64,000 bases of DNA, taken from contig JAFDXL010000010.1 of NCBI GenBank assembly GCA_018267955.1, positions 62,001 to 126,000 on the forward strand, given 5' to 3'. Below are positions 24,218-33,993 of this stretch, one piece after another. Made by a program: the position numbers and the translations under genes. Under the pieces are notes generated by a model, which was not told the origin of the DNA, did not search any database, and worked only from the letters and a program-made list of their open reading frames with translations. Each line of letters starts with the position of its first letter. Positions within the stretch are counted from its first letter, which is position 1. The DNA is from Bacteroidota bacterium (GTDB taxonomy: Bacteria; Bacteroidota; Bacteroidia; Chitinophagales; Chitinophagaceae).

Positions 24218-27200
24218 AGATCCTATGCATCCGCATAAAGAACTTGGCCTCGCTAGAGGGAATAACTGAAATTGATTTCACACAGGAACCCTTATACTCC
24301 GCAGGTATCTTTGCCATTACCGGCCCTACCGGTGCAGGAAAGTCAACCATACTGGATGCACTCTGCCTGGCTTTATATGGGAAAACACCCCGGTATCTAC
24401 AGGCCAAAGAGTCCGGGATCGAAATAATGGACGTTCAGGGAAGTTCCATAAGCCAGGGGGATGTGCGTGGTATATTAAGAGATGGTACCGGCGAAGGGTT
24501 TGCCGAAGTGGATTTTGCAGGTGTTGACGAACAAAGATACAGGGCTACCTGGCGGGTACGAAGAGCGAGAGATAAAGCCGAAGGAAGTTTACAACAATAT
24601 AATCTTACTTTAAAAAATATTGATACCAACACCGATATTCCCGGGAGGAAGCAGGAAATACTGGATGAGACAGAACGCCTGATAGGATTGAATTTTGAAC
24701 AGTTCACCCGTTCCGTATTGCTGGCCCAAGGTGATTTTACGGCTTTTCTCAAGGCAGCCAAGGACGAAAAATCGGCCTTACTGGAAAAGCTTACAGGCAC
24801 GCACATCTACACTGAAATATCCAGACAGGTATTTGCCCATTACAGTAAGGAAAAGCGGGAATTAGAAGACTTGAACCTGCAGCGGGAAGGCATTACCACA
24901 TTGACACCAGAAGAACTGGAAGCCCTGGATTTGCAAAAAGCCACACTGGATCAAAATATAGCCCTACAAGAAAAAGAAGCAGAAACATTAAACAAAGAAA
25001 TTGATTGGCATACCCGCATTGCAGTATTACAAAATAACGTCACTACCGCACAGGTAACGCAAGCTCAGGCCATAGAAGCCAAACAAAATGCAGTAAGTCG
25101 TGAACAACTATTAAAGCTGGTAGAACAAGTGCAATCGATCCGAACTTGGGTGGATGGACAACAGGTGGCTGAAAAGCAACTGGCCGAAAAAACAACATTG
25201 CTGCAAGATTTACAGGCAACGCTTTATAGCCTGCAACAGCAGCAGGAAGTATTGGATAAGCAATTGCAAACCGCAAAAGATGAAGCGACGGCTGCTATAC
25301 AACAACAAGAAGCCGCGGTACCACACTTGGAAGAAGCAAGGACCTTGGATGTACAGATCAAAGAAAAAGAAGAACAGGTAAATCAGGCAGCAACAGAAGT
25401 AAAAACCTCAGAGGTTAATTATCAGCAATTGCAGCAGCAGCTACAGGCACAGCAGCAGCAATCCCAACATTTACTTGCGTCTATTTCGCAATTACAGCAA
25501 TGGAAACAAGAAAATAGCGCACGGCAACCCATTGCCGAAAATCACAGCCTCATCAGCGCAAAGCTTGGGGATGCAGGGACGCTGCTTGATACTTTACAAG
25601 AACTATTGCCGCAACTGGAAAACATACAAATTTCTATAGCCGAAGCGAAACAGGCAAAAACCGGTCTGCAAACAACATTGGCAGCTATTGGTCAACAATT
25701 ACAGACGGAAAAGGGAAAACATACTGAAGTTTCGGAGGCTTTAGTGGCTATACCCATTGCATCTTTAGAAAAAGAAAAGGGAGATATTGATTCCGGCATA
25801 GAAGATATAATTGCAGCGGAAGCGCACTGGAAAATAGTATTCCACGCCGAGACAGACCTGGATACCCTAAAGCAGAAACGCGCTAATAACAAAAGCGAAT
25901 TAAATGATAAATCCCAATCACTCGCACAGGCAGCAGCACAGTTGGTAATTGCAACCGCTGAGCGGGATGCATCGCTCCGTATGTTGAATAAGGCACGCCT
26001 CGCCGCTGCAGAAAATGTGGAATCCCTTCGATTACAATTAATCCCTGAGGAGCCCTGTCCCGTTTGTGGCAGCCTGGAGCATCCCTACGTTGCAGAACAG
26101 CCCCAATTGAATCATGTGTTAGCAGAACTGGAAGTGGCCCACCAGCAAAATGATAAAGCTTATACAAGCTGTCTGCAAACAGAAAGCAGTCTGAAAGAAA
26201 CGGTTAACCGTTTAAAAGAAACAATCGCCCTGCAAGAACAGGAAACAGGCACCAAAACAACAGCACTTGCTGCCCATCAAAAAACATGGGAAGGCTTTGC
26301 CATATATACCCATGCTGCTGAAATACCCAACCAACAAAAAGCAACGTGGCTGGCACAGCAATTACAGAATGCACGGGCGCAACAAAAACACTTGCAACAA
26401 CAGATACTGTTGTATGCTACAAAAAAGCAGGAGCTGGATGCATTGCAAAACACTATAAACGAATTGGAACGCCGGCAGAACGAAACCAGCAATAGCCTGA
26501 AAGATACCGAACGGCGTCTGCAATCATTGGAGGAACAAGAAGCACAATACCAGAAAGAACAACAAAAAAACAACCAGGCACTGGCCACAATAGAACAAAG
26601 CTTGTCTGTTTATTTGACCGCACCCGATTGGTTTACGCATTGGCAAAAGGATGCTGCTTTATTCCTGCAACGCATCGGTCAGTTTGCCGAGCAATGGAAA
26701 ACCACTACCCAAAAGCTGGAAGGAGATTCCCGGCAGCAAGGTATATTAGCGGCAACACTCGAAGCAACAGAAGGACAGCTACACCATGCTTCAGTGGATG
26801 TACAAAAAAAGCAAGACGCACTTACCGCTGTAAAGCAACAACAAGATGACCTTAACCAAAAGCGTCAAGCCATCTTTAACGGCGAGGCTGCCGCAACCGT
26901 AGAACAAGGTTTAAAGCAGGCAGTAACAGCAGCACAGCAGGCATTGGAAAGAATTAAGACGGAACGTGAACTGTTACAAACAAATCTCACCCGTACCGGC
27001 ACACAAAAAGAACAGACCGAAAAAGATATATTGTTATTGCAAGAACAGACCTCATCCTTTGCTCAAAAGATCCAGGAATGGCTTACCGCATTCAAGAGCA
27101 GCAATACAACGGCAATAGACGAAGAGCGATTACTTGAATTGTTAGCGTATGATGCCGGCTGGGTAGAAACAGAACGTACCGGACTGAGAGCAATAGATAA

Positions 27201-27948
27201 TGCCCTTACCCAGGCACAGTCCGTATTGCAGGAACGCACAGCACAACTGCAGCAACATGAACAGCAACGGCTTTCTGAACGAAGTGAGGAAGTATTGACC
27301 GAATTACTGAATACTGTCAAAACAGGCCTGCAACAGCAAGTACAGCAAAAGAATGAGATCGGTTTCTTGTTACAACAGGATCTTACTAATAAGCAAAAAA
27401 TTGGTGACCTGCTGGGCGTCATTGAGGCCAAAGGGATCAGTACAGAGAACTGGGCTAAGCTTAACGACATCATTGGCTCCGCAGATGGCAAAAAGTTTCG
27501 GCTCATAGCACAGGAATATACCCTCGACGTATTGCTCAGCTATGCCAATGTACACCTGGGCATGCTCAGCAATCGCTACCGGTTGCAGCGCATACCGAAC
27601 ACACTGGGCCTGCAGGTGATAGATCAGGATATGGGCGATGAAGTGCGTACAGTGTTTTCCCTATCAGGTGGCGAATCGTTCCTGGCTTCGCTGGCATTGG
27701 CATTGGGGCTGGCATCTTTATCCAGCAGCCGCATGCAGGTGGAGTCTTTGTTTATTGATGAAGGCTTTGGCTCGCTTGACCCTATTACCTTAAATATTGC
27801 TATGGATGCATTGGAACGACTGCATCACCAGGGACGTAAGGTTGGCGTGATATCGCATGTGCAGGAAATGACGGAGCGGATACCGGTGCAGATTAAAGTG
27901 AGTAAGCAACAAAGTGGGAGGAGTAAGGTGGAGGTTATTGGATTTTAA
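24214..27948 (+). CDS. sbcC: Exonuclease complex ATPase SbcC
   Basis: The 1244-residue product has Walker A GPTGAGKST (residues 37-45), a Q-loop region, two long Gln/Glu-rich coiled coils with the zinc hook CPVCG in the middle (Cys615, Cys618), then signature SLSGGESF and Walker B SLFIDEGFGSLD followed by a D-loop. This is the full Rad50/SbcC layout. It gates DNA access to SbcD and uses ATP hydrolysis to process ends. Length is in the usual range of 1000-1250. Coiled-coil parts are unusually rich in Gln (CAA/CAG tracts). The next gene begins 20 bp downstream. Confidence 0.93.
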   Translation: MKILCIRIKNLASLEGITEIDFTQEPLYSAGIFAITGPTGAGKSTILDALCLALYGKTPRYLQAKESGIEIMDVQGSSISQGDVRGILRDGTGEGFAEVDFAGVDEQRYRATWRVRRARDKAEGSLQQYNLTLKNIDTNTDIPGRKQEILDETERLIGLNFEQFTRSVLLAQGDFTAFLKAAKDEKSALLEKLTGTHIYTEISRQVFAHYSKEKRELEDLNLQREGITTLTPEELEALDLQKATLDQNIALQEKEAETLNKEIDWHTRIAVLQNNVTTAQVTQAQAIEAKQNAVSREQLLKLVEQVQSIRTWVDGQQVAEKQLAEKTTLLQDLQATLYSLQQQQEVLDKQLQTAKDEATAAIQQQEAAVPHLEEARTLDVQIKEKEEQVNQAATEVKTSEVNYQQLQQQLQAQQQQSQHLLASISQLQQWKQENSARQPIAENHSLISAKLGDAGTLLDTLQELLPQLENIQISIAEAKQAKTGLQTTLAAIGQQLQTEKGKHTEVSEALVAIPIASLEKEKGDIDSGIEDIIAAEAHWKIVFHAETDLDTLKQKRANNKSELNDKSQSLAQAAAQLVIATAERDASLRMLNKARLAAAENVESLRLQLIPEEPCPVCGSLEHPYVAEQPQLNHVLAELEVAHQQNDKAYTSCLQTESSLKETVNRLKETIALQEQETGTKTTALAAHQKTWEGFAIYTHAAEIPNQQKATWLAQQLQNARAQQKHLQQQILLYATKKQELDALQNTINELERRQNETSNSLKDTERRLQSLEEQEAQYQKEQQKNNQALATIEQSLSVYLTAPDWFTHWQKDAALFLQRIGQFAEQWKTTTQKLEGDSRQQGILAATLEATEGQLHHASVDVQKKQDALTAVKQQQDDLNQKRQAIFNGEAAATVEQGLKQAVTAAQQALERIKTERELLQTNLTRTGTQKEQTEKDILLLQEQTSSFAQKIQEWLTAFKSSNTTAIDEERLLELLAYDAGWVETERTGLRAIDNALTQAQSVLQERTAQLQQHEQQRLSERSEEVLTELLNTVKTGLQQQVQQKNEIGFLLQQDLTNKQKIGDLLGVIEAKGISTENWAKLNDIIGSADGKKFRLIAQEYTLDVLLSYANVHLGMLSNRYRLQRIPNTLGLQVIDQDMGDEVRTVFSLSGGESFLASLALALGLASLSSSRMQVESLFIDEGFGSLDPITLNIAMDALERLHHQGRKVGVISHVQEMTERIPVQIKVSKQQSGRSKVEVIGF

Positions 27949-27968
27949 AACTAAAACAAATTGTATTT

Positions 27969-29021
27969 ATGAAAATAAAATTTTTAAAAGCTTTTAACGG
28001 CGACTCTATTTTGATTTCATTTCTCGAGAATGATATACCTAGGAATATTCTTATTGATGGAGGTACTGGTGACGCTTACAAAAGTACATCTAATGTAAAG
28101 GGTGAATTATTTACAGTAATTGAAAAGATTCAAAAAGATGAGCAAGCCATAGATCTGCTTGTTTTAACCCATTTTGATGACGATCATATCGGCGGAATTT
28201 TAAGATGGTTAAACAAAGACAAAGAAGCTGCTAGTCTTATTAAAAAGGTTTGGTTCAATTCAGGAAAGGAAATAGCTAAGAAATTTAAAAATGCCGAAAA
28301 CCAAGATTTGGATATTGAAGTAGTCGACGGAGCTGATGATTTTTACACGAGCCCTAAGCAAGGTATCAAATTCGAAAAATATCTTACAGATAATAATTTA
28401 TGGGAAGGGAAAATTATTGAGCAAGGTGTGGCATGCGATTTATTTGGTCTGAAATTTAAAATTTTGTCGCCAAATGATGATAAACTTGATAAGCTTTTAA
28501 ATCTGTATGAAAAGCAAAAGGACTATTTTACAAGCGGAGGCGAATATGATTTCAAAACTTCTCTGAAAGAGTTTATTGATGAAGAAAGTCAGCCTGGGTT
28601 TAAATTTCTGGAAGATGCCAGTGTTGCTAATGGTAGTTCTATAGCATTTATAATGGAATATGAGAACAGGAGTTTCCTTTTCCTGGCGGATGCTCACCCA
28701 TCCGTGGTAATTGAGGGTCTGAACAAATTCGGTTACAATAAGGACAATCCATTAAATGCAGAATTACTGAAAGTATCACATCATGGAAGTATGTACAATA
28801 CCAGCAAAGACCTCTTGGAAATCGTAAAAACAAACAAGTATCTTATAAGTTCAAATGCAACTAAACACGGGCTACCCAATAAAAGAACAATAGCCCGAAT
28901 GATACAGAATAATCCAAATGCCCATATTTATTTCAACTATGATTTGAAAGACACCATTTTTTTAGCGCAGGACTGGAATGACTGTCCAAATTTCAGATCT
29001 AAAATGCAAAACGAGTTTTGA
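27969..29021 (+). CDS. ComEC-type metallo-beta-lactamase fold hydrolase of an ABC-3C system
   Basis: The 350-residue product has the MBL metal site THFDDDHIGG (His68, Asp70, Asp72, His73, the H-x-D-x-D-H form typical of ComEC-like members), LFLADAH and KVSHHGS (about residues 267-272). No membrane segments exist, so it is the soluble hydrolase, not a DNA uptake channel. MBL proteins of this type act as nuclease-like effectors in conflict systems. It is translationally coupled (TGATG) to a protease gene and followed by a middle component and a Rad50-like ATPase, which identifies it as an effector of an ABC three-component system. The substrate (nucleic acid or nucleotide) is not known. Confidence 0.8.
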   Translation: MKIKFLKAFNGDSILISFLENDIPRNILIDGGTGDAYKSTSNVKGELFTVIEKIQKDEQAIDLLVLTHFDDDHIGGILRWLNKDKEAASLIKKVWFNSGKEIAKKFKNAENQDLDIEVVDGADDFYTSPKQGIKFEKYLTDNNLWEGKIIEQGVACDLFGLKFKILSPNDDKLDKLLNLYEKQKDYFTSGGEYDFKTSLKEFIDEESQPGFKFLEDASVANGSSIAFIMEYENRSFLFLADAHPSVVIEGLNKFGYNKDNPLNAELLKVSHHGSMYNTSKDLLEIVKTNKYLISSNATKHGLPNKRTIARMIQNNPNAHIYFNYDLKDTIFLAQDWNDCPNFRSKMQNEF

Positions 29022-30322
29022 TGAATGAAAATGATTTAAAAAGATATACAGTCATTTTAGATGGCGGTAGTGGCGTTTTGTTCCAACCTTTGGACGAAAC
29101 AAAGACCTATATCCTTTCGGCCAAACATGTCTTTTATAATGACGTAAAACGTAATAACGGCCCGGATACAAAAGAGCGAAAAGATAGAATTCGTTATAGC
29201 TTATCAACTGATCAGGAAACTCCTATTGAAGTTGAAGTAAACAAAGGAGTGAACTATTATGAGCATAACGAGGCGGATGCTGCAATACTGGTTCTGGATA
29301 AAAATCTAGGTTTTGATCAAATATTTATTGATGAAAGAACAAGTGGTTTTGATGGTTTTAACTTGACAGGCTATCCTAATAGTAAACGCAAGACTGATGA
29401 TAAATACGATAAACAAACAATAAGAGACTTAATTACTCATGACAGTAGCTTAATAACATTAAGACTAGTCGTTAATCATTTAGATCACGGGCAAATTTCT
29501 GGATTTTCCGGTGGAGGAATTATTAAAACAAATGGTGACAGTCTATTATTAGCTGGGATTCAAAGTCAAACACCAACAGAAGACTGTAATGGAGAAATAC
29601 AAGTTGTACCAATAAAAAGATTTGAAGAAATAATCCAACAAAATAATTTACCTCAATTATTACCAAATTTCTTTGCTAAAATAGATTTGCTTCTGGGTTC
29701 AATTATTGAATTTAATCAAACAAAACCTGATCTAAAACCTAAGTTACAGGGAGCTCTTCGCCTTCAAGCAAAGCAAATTAAATGCGATTTGAAAGATATC
29801 TATAATCGAAAAATACTAGACAAATCAGCAATTAAAGCAAATAGTTTAAGTAGTAAACAGTTTTGGGCGTCATTTCTGGAATATGCCTTAATAATAAGTT
29901 TAATAGAAGATCATGAATTTAATGAAGAGCTACTAAGCAAAATGAGTAAAAAAAGAAAATTTATATTTTCTGATTCTGCTAAAAATATTTATGATGTGTA
30001 TAGCGATATTTTGTTGTTTGCTGCTGATAACATTGATGATCAATGTCAGGTTTTAGTTGGTACAACTATTCCCCCAACAACAAATAAAACCAGAAGAATG
30101 TCTACAGCCAGAGTTCCTCAAAATATCTCCAGCATAGACGACGATGAAACTATCGACAGGATAACACTTAGAAATAAGATAAAAGAGATTATACATATCA
30201 AAGCAATAGAATTAGATTGTATTAATGAAAATGATGCCCTGTTAGACCAATTTTCAATAGGTCAATTTGGCGATATATTAACTGAAATAAAAAGATTAGT
30301 AAATGAATTTTTCAATAATTGA
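29021..30322 (+). CDS. Trypsin-like serine protease with C-terminal ABC-3C adaptor region
   Basis: I use the ATG at 29021, which overlaps the TGA of the MBL gene; a TTG one codon before is less likely. The 433-residue product has a trypsin-like fold with His36 (LSAKHVF), Asp86 (EADAAILV) and Ser163 in GFSGGG, so the triad is complete. It has no signal peptide and should act in the cytoplasm. From about residue 215 a helical region follows, which I take as the C-terminal domain that docks effectors onto the middle component in ABC-3C systems. It could cleave host proteins or the partner MBL enzyme on phage sensing; that is inference. The next gene overlaps its end by 20 bp. Confidence 0.75.
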   Translation: MNENDLKRYTVILDGGSGVLFQPLDETKTYILSAKHVFYNDVKRNNGPDTKERKDRIRYSLSTDQETPIEVEVNKGVNYYEHNEADAAILVLDKNLGFDQIFIDERTSGFDGFNLTGYPNSKRKTDDKYDKQTIRDLITHDSSLITLRLVVNHLDHGQISGFSGGGIIKTNGDSLLLAGIQSQTPTEDCNGEIQVVPIKRFEEIIQQNNLPQLLPNFFAKIDLLLGSIIEFNQTKPDLKPKLQGALRLQAKQIKCDLKDIYNRKILDKSAIKANSLSSKQFWASFLEYALIISLIEDHEFNEELLSKMSKKRKFIFSDSAKNIYDVYSDILLFAADNIDDQCQVLVGTTIPPTTNKTRRMSTARVPQNISSIDDDETIDRITLRNKIKEIIHIKAIELDCINENDALLDQFSIGQFGDILTEIKRLVNEFFNN

Positions 30323-30839
30323 AATTACCAGTACAGACTTTCAAATTGAAAATTGTAAAGTCTGCCACTACAGAAATGAAGATGCCTTCAGAGTAAATAT
30401 TTTTTTTCTTGAAGCAGATAGCGATACCATAGAAAAAATTTGGAAACGATTTTCAAATATGGTAGCTGCAAATTATCAAAACCATGAATATATGGGAGAA
30501 AGCAAGTTTGAAAAATGGAACTTTTATATCATTTACGTATCAAAAGCTATCGTTTCGAAAGAACTCAAAAACAAAATAGAAAATGACAAATTCTCCAGTA
30601 GGAAGATTGTTGAAGATGATTATAATAAAGAGTTTAATCATGAAGAAGCCAACCGCTTAATTGTACAACACATTACCAACGCCGATTTAAAAGAAACAGT
30701 AGAGAGAACTAAAGAAACCTCAATTTCAGCATATGCTCCTGAGAATAAAAAACTTTGGGAACTTCTGGCGAAAGAAGAAAAAGTCAGTGGTGACAGGAAA
30801 GCTCAGGAAGAATTCATTAAACAAATAAATGCGTTATGA
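30303..30839 (+). CDS. ABC-3C middle component
   Basis: The 178-residue product starts inside the protease gene and ends overlapping the ATPase start (ATGA). Its N-terminal half alternates strands and helices with aromatic residues (FRVNIFFLEADSD, WNFYIIYVSKAIV), and the C-terminal half is a charged helix that may bind the coiled-coil ATPase. Size, location between effector and ATPase, and sequence character fit the middle component of ABC three-component systems, which links effector to ATPase. No catalytic motif is seen. Confidence 0.7.
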   Translation: MNFSIIEITSTDFQIENCKVCHYRNEDAFRVNIFFLEADSDTIEKIWKRFSNMVAANYQNHEYMGESKFEKWNFYIIYVSKAIVSKELKNKIENDKFSSRKIVEDDYNKEFNHEEANRLIVQHITNADLKETVERTKETSISAYAPENKKLWELLAKEEKVSGDRKAQEEFIKQINAL

Positions 30840-33800
30840 AAATCAAGAGTGTAAAAATTACAGGCTTCAGAGCATTTGAAAAAGAAGAGAATTCAACTTT
30901 CGATTTTACGAAAGATGGCGAAATAATGAATTTTGCTTCAATATATGCGCCAAATGGGTTTGGTAAGACATCATTTTATGATGCTGTTGAATGGGGGATT
31001 ACTCACAAAATTCAACGTTTTGATAGAATGGTCGATTTTGAAAAAATTAGAAAAGATAATGACGCTCCGTTGTTATTAAATAAGTCTTCGTCGTCTGGAA
31101 AAGTAATAGTTGAAACTAGTTCACAAAATTTTGAGAATGTTATAAATAAGAAGAAAGTTTATAAATATAATGAAAAACCTGCGAACGAGTATTTTCAAAA
31201 TCAAGTATTAACCCAAGATTTAATCGACGCCTTTTTAAAAGAAGAGAAAGCAGAAGATAGATATACGAAGTTTCTGGAAATAGACTATAATTTAAAAAAG
31301 TATGATGCTGCATATAAGAAGATTAATACTCTTTTAGGATATATTAATGATGAGAGAAAAGAATTAATTAAAAATAAAGGTAAAGAAGAAGCCAAAATTC
31401 AAGTCGAAATTGACTTTGAGCAAGAGTTTAAAAAGTTTGATGAGCTTAATGAAGTAATTGGGTCTCTTAACAAAGAGAATGAAAATTTAAACCCCATTGA
31501 GCAACGCACATTTAATCAGACCACTTATGATAATTTGTCTAGAAATATTGATGTTCGATTATTATCATTGGAGGAACAACTAATCAAGGTTAAGTTACGT
31601 GCAGACACTTTAATATTAGCCAGAGATGGAGAAAAATCTGAAGAAGGAAAATTAGAGGGCGGGTTATTATCCTATCTCGACAATAAAAGCAAAATTTCAC
31701 AACTGGATGAGCGACTCAAAGAATTAAACCACATAGTTAAATGGTTTGAAGAGCAGGAAAAGGCTGACAATGAGCTCAGGGCTAACGATAAGGATTTGGA
31801 AAACCAGCAAAAGAGATTGGCGCAAGCTCTCAATTTTGATAAGCGGTTTGAAACATTTCTCAGCATTCAAAAAGAAATAGATCGTTTACAGAAGGACATT
31901 GCAGATTTTAAAGACAAAATCCTTAGTGCCGAGCGTGAAAAATTTGATGCTGAAAAAGAGAAAAAGGATCAGCTTACAACGCTTAACAGATTGAAGAACA
32001 CGCTTGAGAGTACTCAGGCTAAATTAAATAATATACCGGCACAACAAACACAGCTAGAATTCATTGCTAAGGCTATTGTTGATTTACAAAAGACTATTGA
32101 GGACTTATCAAAATCAATAGATACAGAAGAGAAGAAACAGGCTGATTTAAAAGTAACTCTGGATGAATTTGCGTATTATGAAAATAAGATTAATGAGGAG
32201 CCTCAACTTTTGCTAGAATTTAAATTATTTGACGATTATAAAAAAATAGTTATCGACTTCGTAGCTGAAGAAAAAAAGCTGGAGAAGTTCGAAAAAGACG
32301 TTCAGGAAATTCAATCTAAAATTGACGATCAAACTAAATTCAACAAAGAACTTAGCGATTTCGTCAATTCCGGGCTGGAATTGGCAAGCAAGTCGCAAAG
32401 TTCAAACTGCCCGCTCTGCAACCAGGACTATGGCACATTTGAAAAGCTATCTGAAAGTATTTTATCTAATGAGCTATTGGATAGTCAATTAAAAAGATAT
32501 TTAGAAGAAAAAACTGAGACTGAAGCGAAAATAAACAAACTGCAATTACAGTTATCTGCTGATAAAGAAGCGATTAAAAACGCACTTTCTACAATCAAAG
32601 CGCCCTTTTTATCGGATTATAGAAACATCCAAAATGTAACCGATAAATTAACTTCTGAGCGAAAGTCCAATCTAGAGAAATTAAACGGTAGCCAATCGAT
32701 CTTAAACGAGATCAATTTATCATTGGGCGATACCAAGACATTTGAAGAATTATCGGCCAAAGTACAAGGGGAACTATCAAAAATAAATACCCAAATAGCA
32801 GAGTGCTCTGATCAGATCAAAAAAAATGAAGACACACTATCAGAGAAAGAAACACTCATTCAATCTACTAAAGAAAAATTAAGCATTTCAGAACCTAATC
32901 TTTTAAAACATCAGTCTTCGAAAGATTATAATGAAGTACGGGATTATTTCATTAGGGAACTGAGTGCTACTATTGAAAAATCCATATTATCAGAACACAT
33001 ATCGAACATTCAGCTCACTATTTCCGATTTAACAGAGAAAAAAGAAGGGCTAAATAAGGCCCTAGACGATATAAAGATAACGCTATCCAGTTATCCTTTA
33101 GCTAAGGATGAGTACATCCAAAAATGCCAGCAAGTAAACAATACAAAAAATTTGGCATTGAGGGTCTATGAAAGCTATGAAAATTATATTCGGTCGGAGT
33201 TTGGTATAGAGATAAGCGATAAAGATAAACTTCAAATTGAAAAAGCGTTTATAGATCTTGTAGCCAGGCAGAAACAACTGGAAAAACAAACTGAATCGAA
33301 AATTGAACAATATAAAATTGTTAGAATCTTAAATGATGCTTGCATAAAAGCTACAGAATCTAAAATAATACAAGACAAAATTGAAGAAATCAATGACAAT
33401 CTAAAGAAGCTGGGTAGTGCCGAGAAAGAGTTAAACAACGAAAAAGAAAGTCTGAAAACGTACCTCAAAGGTAATATTGAAGCCTATTTTTATACCCCTT
33501 TAATCAATGCCATTTATAAAAAAATTGACCCTCATCCCGATTACAAAGAGATTGAGTTCGAGTGTGATTTTGCTGAAAACAAACCCAGATTACAGATTTA
33601 TACAACCTCTCTTGATGAGAGCGGGAACTTATTAAAATCCGTCCCTTCATTATATTTTAGTACTGCTCAGGTAAACATTTTAAGTTTAAGTATTTTTTTA
33701 GCTCGTGCTTTAAAAACTAAAGATGATAATGGGCAACCGGTGGATTGTATTTTTATTGACGATCCAATTCAATCAATGGATAGCATTAATATTCTTTCGT

Positions 33801-33967
33801 TTATAGATTTGTTTAGAGGGTTGACATTATCCTTGGACAAGCAACTAATTGTTTCGACCCACGAAGAGAATTTTCATTTATTGCTACAAAAGAAGATTCC
33901 TTCCGGACTGTTTAAATCTACTTTTATAGAGTTTGAGACTTTCGGCAAGTTGAAATTAGTGAATTAA
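30836..33967 (+). CDS. Rad50/SMC-like ATPase of the ABC-3C system
   Basis: The 1043-residue product has Walker A APNGFGKTS (Lys44, Thr45; the first Gly of the motif is Ala), extended coiled coils, a zinc hook CPLCNQD (Cys525, Cys528), and C-terminal Walker B CIFIDDPIQSMD (Asp975, Asp976) with a switch STHEENF. It is the sensor/motor of the ABC-3C system and may recognise foreign DNA or replication structures. Compared with SbcC upstream and JetC downstream it is markedly AT-rich and Lys/Asn-rich, which suggests separate ancestry. The Jet genes begin 26 bp after its stop. Confidence 0.82.
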   Translation: MKIKSVKITGFRAFEKEENSTFDFTKDGEIMNFASIYAPNGFGKTSFYDAVEWGITHKIQRFDRMVDFEKIRKDNDAPLLLNKSSSSGKVIVETSSQNFENVINKKKVYKYNEKPANEYFQNQVLTQDLIDAFLKEEKAEDRYTKFLEIDYNLKKYDAAYKKINTLLGYINDERKELIKNKGKEEAKIQVEIDFEQEFKKFDELNEVIGSLNKENENLNPIEQRTFNQTTYDNLSRNIDVRLLSLEEQLIKVKLRADTLILARDGEKSEEGKLEGGLLSYLDNKSKISQLDERLKELNHIVKWFEEQEKADNELRANDKDLENQQKRLAQALNFDKRFETFLSIQKEIDRLQKDIADFKDKILSAEREKFDAEKEKKDQLTTLNRLKNTLESTQAKLNNIPAQQTQLEFIAKAIVDLQKTIEDLSKSIDTEEKKQADLKVTLDEFAYYENKINEEPQLLLEFKLFDDYKKIVIDFVAEEKKLEKFEKDVQEIQSKIDDQTKFNKELSDFVNSGLELASKSQSSNCPLCNQDYGTFEKLSESILSNELLDSQLKRYLEEKTETEAKINKLQLQLSADKEAIKNALSTIKAPFLSDYRNIQNVTDKLTSERKSNLEKLNGSQSILNEINLSLGDTKTFEELSAKVQGELSKINTQIAECSDQIKKNEDTLSEKETLIQSTKEKLSISEPNLLKHQSSKDYNEVRDYFIRELSATIEKSILSEHISNIQLTISDLTEKKEGLNKALDDIKITLSSYPLAKDEYIQKCQQVNNTKNLALRVYESYENYIRSEFGIEISDKDKLQIEKAFIDLVARQKQLEKQTESKIEQYKIVRILNDACIKATESKIIQDKIEEINDNLKKLGSAEKELNNEKESLKTYLKGNIEAYFYTPLINAIYKKIDPHPDYKEIEFECDFAENKPRLQIYTTSLDESGNLLKSVPSLYFSTAQVNILSLSIFLARALKTKDDNGQPVDCIFIDDPIQSMDSINILSFIDLFRGLTLSLDKQLIVSTHEENFHLLLQKKIPSGLFKSTFIEFETFGKLKLVN

Positions 33968-33993
33968 TTTTTGTAGGACCATTACCTTATGCC

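Noticed and set aside
25400-26900. Repeated CAG/CAA tracts in sbcC as a possible repeat array
   Set aside because: They encode Gln-rich coiled coils in frame and have no regular period or spacers, so they are neither CRISPR nor a satellite.
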